A stretch of 64,000 nt of DNA from contig CAYYPE010000001.1 of assembly GCA_964473465.1 (NCBI GenBank), positions 124,001 to 188,000 on the forward strand, in the 5' to 3' direction. The notes under the pieces were generated by a model. It had not been told where the DNA came from and did no database searches. It saw nothing but the letters and a program-made list of their open reading frames with translations. Positions 1-6,397 of the stretch are shown piece by piece. The position numbers were made by a program, and so were the translations under genes. Origin of the DNA: CALHRB01 sp964473465. GTDB lineage: Bacteria > Bacteroidota > Ignavibacteria > Kapaibacteriales > UBA2268. Numbering within the stretch: the stretch's first letter is position 1; each line of letters begins with the position of its first letter.

Positions 1-296
1 TCTGGAAAACCTTGGGGAACTTTGATTTCAAGTTCAATTTTACTAATTCTTCTTTGAACCGGATCGTAAATAGGTCTTTGCTCTATTTCAATTCCTTCGG
101 CAGAAATACCACGACTTTCGCAGAATCCAAGAACGTAAATGCCTGCACAAGTCCCAATTGAGGCAAGGAATAATTCGAAAGGAGCTGGTGCAGTTCCGTC
201 GCCACCGTCTGCAATTCGCTGGTCTGTATGGACAGTGAAGCCGTTAATGAGGGCGTCAACTTTTTTATTGCCGGGGAATATGATTTTTATGCTCAT
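1..296 (-). CDS. OsmC-like family protein, 3' end cut by window edge
   Basis: The reverse strand reads from ATG at 296 to the window edge and gives 98 residues with no stop. The translation carries the OsmC-family helix PFELFLASIGTCAGIY with Cys50 and a further Cys59. The OsmC/Ohr family reduces organic hydroperoxides or acts on related thiol chemistry using two cysteines; the second conserved reactive Cys would normally lie in the C-terminal half, outside this window. The preceding segment DGGDGTAPAPFE matches the usual loop before the central helix. The gene is divergent from mltG, with about 90 bases of AT-rich DNA between them. Subfamily (OsmC, Ohr or YhfA-like) cannot be decided from half a protein; the YhfA-like group seems the best fit. 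Confidence 0.8.
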   Translation of the reverse strand, partial: MSIKIIFPGNKKVDALINGFTVHTDQRIADGGDGTAPAPFELFLASIGTCAGIYVLGFCESRGISAEGIEIEQRPIYDPVQRRISKIELEIKVPQGFP

Positions 297-388
297 AATT
301 ATTTCTCCATTATTTATTAAATTATATTTTTTTTAATTTATTAATTAAAATCAAAATATATAACTGATTATTCATATAATTATTTTAA

Positions 389-1429
389 ATGAAACGAAAA
401 AGAAAAAAAAGCAATGTTTGGCTGAAGTTATCAATTCTGATTTTGTTGGTAGTTTCTGGCTTTTCTTATGTTTTCTATAGAACATTAGTTAAAACTGTCC
501 CCGGTGAAAGGGAGATATTTGTAACAATTGAAAAAAATTCAAGCATTAGTCATATAGTGAAGACATTTAACAAATACGGGATATTTGAGCCTGATTGGTT
601 GTTTGTTCCGCTGGCTAAAATTTATATGGAATTGACAGGTTCGAAGGTCTATATCGGTAAATACAGGTTCACACCCGAAAATACTAATCTTGATATATTG
701 AGAGCAATATTTTCAGGCAAGCAATTATCAATTGTGAAAGTGGTTTTTCCGGAGGGGATTCAATTGACAGATTTTGCTTCAATAGCCAAAAGGAAATTAA
801 ATATTGATTCTGCAGAATTCATAAAATTGTGCTATGATGAAAGTATAATTAAAGCTAACCAGATACCTTCGAATTCTATTGAGGGTTATCTGATGCCGGA
901 TACGTATGAATTTTTCTGGGAGGAAAAGCCTATAAATGTCATAAACAGATTATTACAGGAACATCATAGAGTATGGCAGACGAATTTCAGCGAAGAAGCC
1001 AAGAAATCAAGCTATACCAAACATCAGATTCTTACCCTTGCTTCAATTATCGAGGCAGAGACAAGAGTTCCGGGCGAAAGGGCAAGAGTTAGCGGTGTTT
1101 ATTACAACAGGCTAAGATTGAACTGGAATTTGGAATCGGACCCAACGGTGCAATATGCAATCGGGAAAAGAAAAAGACTAACATATACCGACCTTGAATT
1201 AAAAAATCCTTATAATACTTATATTTATAAAGGCTTACCTCCCGGACCAATCAACTCACCAAGCAAGGGTTCAATTTCCGCAGCATTGAATCCCGAGCAG
1301 CATAATTATCTATTTTTTGTTGCAGTGGGTGATGATAGCGGAGCTCATAAGTTTTCCACGAATTATAATCAGCACCTTAGGTTTAAATCGCAGTTCAAAA
1401 AAAATCAAAGAAGTTACAGTGCTGAATAA
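389..1429 (+). CDS. mltG: Endolytic murein transglycosylase MltG
   Basis: This 346-residue protein belongs to the YceG/MltG family, which cuts nascent peptidoglycan strands near the inner membrane and helps set glycan chain length. A short basic N-terminus is followed by one membrane segment at about residues 12-30. A LysM-like region covers about 40-110. The catalytic region has the signature ASIIEAET with the presumed catalytic Glu222, then VSGVYYNRL, and near the C-terminus LPPGPINSPS, all hallmarks of the family. Length is normal (about 340). The gene starts about 90 bases from the divergent OsmC-like gene and has no clear Shine-Dalgarno. The function is well supported by motifs. Confidence 0.95.
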   Translation: MKRKRKKSNVWLKLSILILLVVSGFSYVFYRTLVKTVPGEREIFVTIEKNSSISHIVKTFNKYGIFEPDWLFVPLAKIYMELTGSKVYIGKYRFTPENTNLDILRAIFSGKQLSIVKVVFPEGIQLTDFASIAKRKLNIDSAEFIKLCYDESIIKANQIPSNSIEGYLMPDTYEFFWEEKPINVINRLLQEHHRVWQTNFSEEAKKSSYTKHQILTLASIIEAETRVPGERARVSGVYYNRLRLNWNLESDPTVQYAIGKRKRLTYTDLELKNPYNTYIYKGLPPGPINSPSKGSISAALNPEQHNYLFFVAVGDDSGAHKFSTNYNQHLRFKSQFKKNQRSYSAE

Positions 1430-1611
1430 TATTAACCAATCTTGAATTGATGCTAATATTTTAATCCTTTTGATATATATTCCAAATTAAAAAAATATTA
1501 TCCGAACATTCGATATTGAGCTAAATCATTGAGAAAGTGCAATAAAGAATTGAAGGATTTAACCGAAAAGTTATCAGCCTGATTCTGGCACAGTTTTTAA
1601 AACATAGATAA

Positions 1612-1640
1612 TTGACTTGATAAAAACTTAATTTTATGAA
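1612..1640 (+). promoter_or_regulatory. Candidate promoter upstream of fliL
   Basis: A TTGACT box at 1612-1617 and a TATGAA box at 1635-1640 are separated by 17 bases, close to the housekeeping consensus. Just upstream, at 1586-1591, is TGGCAC, which resembles the -24 half of a sigma-54 promoter, but the -12 half (TTAAA instead of TTGCA) is poor. Either could drive the flagellar block. This is pattern matching only. Confidence 0.3.
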
Positions 1641-1659
1641 ATAGTTGACGATTATTGAA

Positions 1660-1676
1660 TTGTTAATAATTAACAA
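1660..1676. repeat. Palindrome just upstream of the fliL ribosome binding site
   Basis: An 8-base arm inverted repeat, TTGTTAAT-A-ATTAACAA, lies between the candidate promoter and the AAGGAAG ribosome binding site of fliL at about 1680. It could be an operator or merely AT-rich sequence; no regulator is identified. Confidence 0.35.
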
Positions 1677-1691
1677 CTAAGGAAGAATGAA

Positions 1692-2333
1692 ATGGCAAAA
1701 GAAAAGGATAAAACTGAGGAAAAAGAAGGGCAGGAACCAGTAAAACCGGAAGCAGATGATAAAGTGAAAAAGTCTGCGGGTTTAAAGCTGCCTTTTGTTC
1801 TTGGGATTATTGCAGGAGTATTAGTAATTTTAATTCTTGCGGTGAGATTCCTTTTTCTTCCATATATTGTAGGAAGTTTAACATCTGAAGCGACAGCAGG
1901 AGAGAGCAAAACGGAAGGCGAATCAAAGAGTGAACATGGAAATAATCCATTAAAGGAAGAATTAGATGTGTTCAAGGCTAACGAAAAGCTGTCCGAATTT
2001 TTTCAAACAGGGAGGATAACAACGAATCCGAAAGCGTCTACACAGTTTGTGGTTGCAGACTTTGGGATTATTTTCTTTCCGAAGGATGAGGAGAGCCTTA
2101 AAGAACTTTATCCTGAAGGAAAAAAAGAAGAGGGGAGTTCAGCTCTTCCACCCACTCTATCCTCAAGAGTGAGAGGTATAATTAACAGCGTTTTGGGGTC
2201 AATGACTGCAGAGGAACTCCAGATAAAAAGGGATTCGATACCAGTTTATGTTATGACAAACCTCAAACCCTTTTTCAAAGAAAAAAATTTGTTTATAAAG
2301 GAAGTAATTTTACAGGAATTTATTATTCAGTAA
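1692..2333 (+). CDS. fliL: Flagellar basal body-associated protein FliL
   Basis: This 213-residue protein has a highly charged Lys/Glu-rich cytoplasmic N-terminus (about residues 1-30), one membrane segment at about 31-56, and a periplasmic C-terminal domain. FliL proteins surround the flagellar stator and support torque. The periplasmic domain contains a SMTAEEL segment and the C-terminal IKEVILQEFIIQ typical of FliL tails. It is preceded by AAGGAAG at good spacing. FliM follows after 12 bases, supporting an operon. The charged N-terminal tail is longer than in many FliL proteins. Identity rests on topology, C-terminal pattern and neighbours. Confidence 0.88.
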   Translation: MAKEKDKTEEKEGQEPVKPEADDKVKKSAGLKLPFVLGIIAGVLVILILAVRFLFLPYIVGSLTSEATAGESKTEGESKSEHGNNPLKEELDVFKANEKLSEFFQTGRITTNPKASTQFVVADFGIIFFPKDEESLKELYPEGKKEEGSSALPPTLSSRVRGIINSVLGSMTAEELQIKRDSIPVYVMTNLKPFFKEKNLFIKEVILQEFIIQ

Positions 2334-2345
2334 ATTTAAGAAGCT

Positions 2346-3377
2346 ATGGCAGATATTCTATCACAGTCTGAAATTGACTCATTACTGAGTGAAATGACCT
2401 CGGGCACGGTTGATGTGGATGATTTTATTAGCGGGAAATTAAAAAAATCAGATATATCGAGCTATGATTTCAGGCGACCAAACAGAATATCAAAGAATCA
2501 GGTAAGAACATTACAGACAGTTCACGAGAGTTTTGCAGAGGTATTTGGATATTATCTGGTTTCAAAGCTTCAGACAGTTGTGTCCATATCGGTAACATCG
2601 GTAGATCAGCTGTTTTACTCAGAATTTATTTTATCGGTTTCAAACCCAAGTTGTTTATATGTCTTTGAAATAGATGGAACAGATGGAAATGGGATTCTTG
2701 AAATCAGTCCGCAACTTGCCCTGACAATTGTTGAAAGATTATTGGGTGGAAGTGCAGAAATACAGGCAAAACCAAGAACAATAACACCGATTGAGCAAGC
2801 CGTTGTTCGAGGAATAGTTGAACATGCACTTTCGGATCTAAGGAATGCATGGCGTTCTGTTGCCGAGCTAAGTTTTAAATATCAGCGGCTCGAAATGGAA
2901 GCAGATTTTGTGCAGGTGGCTCCCTCGTCCGAAATTGTGGTTGTGGTATCATTTGATGTGAATATCGGGATACATACCTATTTAATGAATCTGTGTTTTC
3001 CAACATTTGCTCTTGAGGATGTTTTAGCAAGGTTGAACAGACAGCAGGTAACAACATCTGTAATGCGTCAATCACCGGCAAGAATCAAGGAAAATACAGC
3101 GATATTAAGGCAACAGATGTCAAACACATTCCTGCCTATTGTCGTAGAGCTTGGCAAAGCCGGGATAACAGTTCAGGAACTGCTTGCACTGAAGGTAGGC
3201 GATGTGATAAAGCTAAAGAAGAAGATTAATCAGGAGGTAGAAATTTCAATAGCAGGAAGGAAAAAATTAGCAGGCCGTCCCGGTTCTGTTGATGGCAGGA
3301 AAGCCGTTAGGGTTACTCGTTTACTTAATGATGAAGATCTAATCGAAGAAGATATAACTTACAAAAAGGAGGATTAA
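2346..3377 (+). CDS. fliM: Flagellar motor switch protein FliM
   Basis: A 343-residue C-ring protein. The N-terminus LSQSEIDSLLSEM is the conserved CheY-P binding peptide of FliM. The middle CheC-like domain (about residues 45-225) includes the family segment YDFRRPNRISKNQVRTLQ. The C-terminal SpoA (FliMN_C) domain covers about 255-335, with the VGDVIKL pattern. FliM binds phosphorylated CheY and controls rotor direction together with FliG and FliN. Length is typical (about 330-345). It is followed by fliN one base after its stop, with a GGAGG-type ribosome binding site inside the fliM 3' end (AAAAAGGAGGATTAA). Confidence 0.97.
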   Translation: MADILSQSEIDSLLSEMTSGTVDVDDFISGKLKKSDISSYDFRRPNRISKNQVRTLQTVHESFAEVFGYYLVSKLQTVVSISVTSVDQLFYSEFILSVSNPSCLYVFEIDGTDGNGILEISPQLALTIVERLLGGSAEIQAKPRTITPIEQAVVRGIVEHALSDLRNAWRSVAELSFKYQRLEMEADFVQVAPSSEIVVVVSFDVNIGIHTYLMNLCFPTFALEDVLARLNRQQVTTSVMRQSPARIKENTAILRQQMSNTFLPIVVELGKAGITVQELLALKVGDVIKLKKKINQEVEISIAGRKKLAGRPGSVDGRKAVRVTRLLNDEDLIEEDITYKKED

Positions 3378-3378
3378 A

Positions 3379-3786
3379 ATGTCTATGTCTCAGGAAGAAA
3401 TAGATGCAATGGTTTCGAACAACTCTCAGATAGATTCTGGAGAAAATCAGTCTGTTCAGTTGAAAGAGCCAGAGTTTCCCGAAATGAGTTTTGGTGAAAA
3501 AAACTCTGAGATAGGAGAACAAAAACTGGAACTGCTCTATGATTTACAGATGCCGGTTACAATTGAACTCGGAAGAACTAATATGATTATAAGAGATATT
3601 TTGAGGCTTGGCAGGGGCTCTGTTATTGAATTTGATAAATTAGTAAGTGAACCGGTTGATGTTTTAATAAATGGAAAAAAAGTGGCTGAAGGAGAAGTTG
3701 TTGTCATAGATAAGCATTTTGGCATAAGGATAACAACTCTAATAGACCCGTCTGACAGATTAAGAGCAGCAAGAAAATTAAATTAA
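3379..3786 (+). CDS. fliN: Flagellar motor switch protein FliN
   Basis: This 135-residue protein ends in a SpoA/FliN domain (about residues 50-130), with the conserved segment MPVTIELGRTNMIIRDILRL and the tail VIDKHFGIRIT. FliN forms the bottom of the C-ring and docks export cargo. The N-terminus begins MSMSQEEIDAM, a variant of the CheY-binding EIDALL peptide usually seen on FliM and on FliY of Firmicutes and Thermotogae, followed by an acidic linker. There is no CheC domain, so it is not a full FliY. It starts one base after fliM and is followed by fliO after 9 bases. Confidence 0.95.
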   Translation: MSMSQEEIDAMVSNNSQIDSGENQSVQLKEPEFPEMSFGEKNSEIGEQKLELLYDLQMPVTIELGRTNMIIRDILRLGRGSVIEFDKLVSEPVDVLINGKKVAEGEVVVIDKHFGIRITTLIDPSDRLRAARKLN

Positions 3787-3795
3787 AGGAAGAAA

Positions 3796-4188
3796 ATGAT
3801 GGATAATAGTTTGATAAGCCCTTTCCTAACTCTATTTGCTATGGCAGGCGGCTTAATAGCCCTTATGCTAATTGTTAAAAAAGTGATTTTAAAAAACAAA
3901 TCTCTGAATTCAAATTTAGAGCTGAAGATTCTGTCCAGACTTCCTCTTAGGCAAAAATCATCTCTATATATAGTAAAAGTAGGAACCAGAACACTATTAA
4001 TAGGTGCCTCGGATCAAAATATAAGAGCAATAGCTGATGTTTCAGCCGAGATCAATAAGAATAACAACTCTGATTTATTAATAAATAAACAACAAAGCAT
4101 AGCAAGGCAAAACGAAATAAGCAAAAATGAAAATGACCTCTCATTTTCGAATTTCATAAAATCTGCATTTAAAAGACAGAGGAATTAA
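3796..4188 (+). CDS. fliO: Flagellar biosynthesis protein FliO (probable)
   Basis: This 130-residue protein has one N-terminal membrane helix at about residues 8-27 followed by a cytoplasmic domain with the FliO-like segment LKILSRLPLRQKSSLYIVKVGTRTLLIGAS (written from about residues 42-71). FliO assists assembly of the FliP export-gate pore. The start ATG lies 3 bases before a second ATG and is preceded by AAAGGAAG. Position directly after fliN matches the usual fliM-fliN-fliO-fliP order. The block stops here: the next gene is on the other strand, ending 1 base away, so fliP is not adjacent. FliO is poorly conserved, but topology and context agree. Confidence 0.85.
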   Translation: MMDNSLISPFLTLFAMAGGLIALMLIVKKVILKNKSLNSNLELKILSRLPLRQKSSLYIVKVGTRTLLIGASDQNIRAIADVSAEINKNNNSDLLINKQQSIARQNEISKNENDLSFSNFIKSAFKRQRN

Positions 4189-4189
4189 T

Positions 4190-4543
4190 TTATTCCTCTG
4201 AATCTCTGATCATAGTCAGAATCATCTTAAATTTTTCTGTTGCCTTTAAGGCATGAGGCTTATTAGCCGGCATAATTATCATCTGGCCAGAGCTTATTAA
4301 ATAAGATTGCCCGGAGATAATTATTTCAGCCTCTCCGTCAATAATCTGAACCATTGCATCAAATGGGGCAGTATGTTCGCTCAAGCCTTCGCCTTTGTCA
4401 AAAGCAAAGATTGTAACTGTTCCCTTTTTTCGTTTTATTATCGTCCTGCTTACTACAGCACCTTCCTGATAGGCTATTAATTCCTGAGGATTGATTATTA
4501 TTGATGTTAGGTCGTCTCCAAATGTTTTAAGAGGTATTACCAT
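4190..4543 (-). CDS. Cupin-domain protein
   Basis: A 117-residue single-domain cupin. The first cupin motif is reduced (EGLSEHTAPFDAMVQIIDGEAE) with one His and a Glu/Asp set, and the second motif is MIIMPANKPHALKA. These motifs usually hold a metal ion. It is the last gene of a three-gene minus-strand operon, 12 bases downstream of the DUF1858/DUF2249 gene. Small cupins of this type often lie next to hemerythrin and DUF1858 proteins in anaerobes and denitrifiers. A substrate cannot be named. It ends one base from the fliO stop (convergent). Confidence 0.85.
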   Translation of the reverse strand: MVIPLKTFGDDLTSIIINPQELIAYQEGAVVSRTIIKRKKGTVTIFAFDKGEGLSEHTAPFDAMVQIIDGEAEIIISGQSYLISSGQMIIMPANKPHALKATEKFKMILTMIRDSEE

Positions 4544-4555
4544 TTACTTTCCTTT

Positions 4556-5053
4556 CTATTTGCTAAAGTATGTATTATATAGTGTATCGTTTTCTTTTTC
4601 ACAATGAACTTTGAAACCCTGACTGCCAATCATATCTATAAGAGGAGTCGGCTGAAAAGGAGTAATCAGCTTGTAGATTTCACCATCGGCTAAGGATTGA
4701 ACAGACATCATAACTTCCTGTATTGGATGACCACCACTCATAACAATTGGTCTGGCATCCAATGTTTTAACTATTTTTTTATGATCAAACCAATCAGGCA
4801 GATCAGATACAAATTCGCTTTGCTCTAATCCTAAATATGATCTCAATATATTAATAGTTTCGGCAAGGTTTTTATTGTTTTTCGAGCATAATTGTTCGAT
4901 AGTGGTATTTTTATAAAGTATATCCTTTAATGCCGGATTTGATAAATTTGAAAGCTCAGGAAATAGTTTCAGGAAAGACTCCTGAATTTCAGGGAAAGAG
5001 CTGATTAATTCATCAACAGTAATGTGAGGGGTTATATATTTTTTTTCATCCAT
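4556..5053 (-). CDS. DUF1858 plus DUF2249 domain protein
   Basis: This 165-residue protein has an N-terminal DUF1858-like helical domain (about residues 5-75, starting ITPHITVDELISSFPE) and a C-terminal DUF2249 domain (about 88-163, starting LDARPIVMSGGHPIQEVM and ending in a small alpha/beta fold). DUF2249 is related to the TusA/SirA fold, but the CPxP sulfur-carrier cysteine motif is absent. Both domains are typical partners of hemerythrin-like and nitrosative-stress proteins. It lies 20 bases downstream of the DUF438 gene and 12 bases upstream of the cupin gene, so the three are probably co-transcribed. The biochemical role is unknown. Confidence 0.8.
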   Translation of the reverse strand: MDEKKYITPHITVDELISSFPEIQESFLKLFPELSNLSNPALKDILYKNTTIEQLCSKNNKNLAETINILRSYLGLEQSEFVSDLPDWFDHKKIVKTLDARPIVMSGGHPIQEVMMSVQSLADGEIYKLITPFQPTPLIDMIGSQGFKVHCEKENDTLYNTYFSK

Positions 5054-5073
5054 TTTAATTTCCTTTCTGAATA

Positions 5074-6306
5074 TTATTTATTGTAATTAAGCAATCTTTG
5101 TTCGCCTTCGAGTTTTCTTGCTCCTGTTAAATCCTGCGATACTTCAAGAGTTCCAAGATATTCGCCCTTGTTATTTCTCAAGGCAAAGTATTCGATTAAG
5201 ATGAATTTACCGTGCAAGTTTATCCAAAAAGAAGCAAGATTTTGTTTTCCAGATTTAAAATCATCTACAATCTGATTAACAATATGAACACTTGAAGGAG
5301 GATGACACATACGAACATCACGTTTTAATATGGCTCGGTTTCGGTTGAAAATTCTGTCCTTAGATTGGGAAAAGTAGCTAACTTTGTCATTCCTATCCAC
5401 AAAGGTTAAATCGACCGGCAAAGTGTTCAAAATAGCTTCCAGTTCTTCGGCGGTAAAACTACCGGTTGGAAGTTGGATTGAGTCTGTTTCCTGAACTAAA
5501 TTGGGCATTTGGGATAAATCCTCGGGTTTCCATTCGACTTGTGGATCATAAAGGCAGAAGCCAATTTCATTTGTCTGAAGATATATTTCATACCATTCAA
5601 GCTCTGTCAATCTGTCCATACACATTGGAAACAGAATTTGCTCTTCCTTGAATGTCATATCACTAACAGAGTCAGATGCTGGTTTTAGCAGCATTTCGAC
5701 AATCAACTTCAATTCCTGACGAGAAATCAGACCCTCCACGTTCAGTGCTGAAAAAGCTTTTCTGAGTAAATCTCTTGTTTGGTCGTGTTTTCCCCACATA
5801 ACTTTTGGTGGACCGGTGATACCATATTTTTCAAGAAATGGAAATAGGAGATTTTCTTTTCTTTGATAATGTTTTTCAACATCCATAAGATTATTGAATG
5901 CCGATTTAATTTGGAGTAATATTTTATCTATCATTATTTCCTGACTGACATCAAGAATTTTGTCGTAAATCTGATTTAGTTCATTGACAACTTTGAGCAA
6001 TGCTTCATTTTCTCTTAGGAAAGTGTCAACAGGATGACCGGGAGGAACGGGTTTAGCTCCTTCGAGGTCTATATTACCTTCGAGAGCTTTTGTATGCAAA
6101 TCGCAAAGCCTGAGGACTTCCTCTTCAGGCAAACCTTCATTGATAAGTTCCTGCTCAACCTGTACAACTTCTCCATAGGGAATTTTTTGCATCAGTGCGG
6201 CAATCCGATTCTGGATTTCATCAGGTGCAGTGCCTTTATGCAATTCCAAAATCATATGTTTCAGTAACTCTTTTCTTTTTATAGAATTATTTATTAGTTC
6301 ACTCAT
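5074..6306 (-). CDS. DUF438-hemerythrin-PAS sensor-like protein
   Basis: This 410-residue soluble protein has three parts. A DUF438 domain covers about residues 10-80. A hemerythrin (HHE) domain covers about 88-235, with candidate di-iron ligands His91, His146, Glu151, His174 and the Glu pair at 221-222. A C-terminal PAS-like domain covers about 285-400, with the family motif RMCHPPSSVHIV (Cys334, His335). Hemerythrin domains bind O2 or react with NO. No kinase, HTH or methyl-accepting output domain is present, so output may be by protein contact. It is first in the operon with the DUF1858/DUF2249 and cupin genes. AAAGGA precedes the ATG. Confidence 0.87.
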   Translation of the reverse strand: MSELINNSIKRKELLKHMILELHKGTAPDEIQNRIAALMQKIPYGEVVQVEQELINEGLPEEEVLRLCDLHTKALEGNIDLEGAKPVPPGHPVDTFLRENEALLKVVNELNQIYDKILDVSQEIMIDKILLQIKSAFNNLMDVEKHYQRKENLLFPFLEKYGITGPPKVMWGKHDQTRDLLRKAFSALNVEGLISRQELKLIVEMLLKPASDSVSDMTFKEEQILFPMCMDRLTELEWYEIYLQTNEIGFCLYDPQVEWKPEDLSQMPNLVQETDSIQLPTGSFTAEELEAILNTLPVDLTFVDRNDKVSYFSQSKDRIFNRNRAILKRDVRMCHPPSSVHIVNQIVDDFKSGKQNLASFWINLHGKFILIEYFALRNNKGEYLGTLEVSQDLTGARKLEGEQRLLNYNK

Positions 6307-6397
6307 ATTAAAAATCCTTTGTATAATTCAGACTAATTTATCCGATTAAAAAGACGAGGTTAAAATTTTATTATTATGATTAATTTAAAAAAAAAAT

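Noticed and set aside
1586..1604. Full sigma-54 promoter upstream of fliL
   Set aside because: Only the -24-like TGGCAC is good; the -12 half is TTAAA at the expected place and lacks the GC pair, so I do not annotate it as such.
1670..1975. 101-codon antisense frame across the 5' half of fliL
   Set aside because: It mirrors the charged FliL codons on the opposite strand and has no start signal or family pattern.
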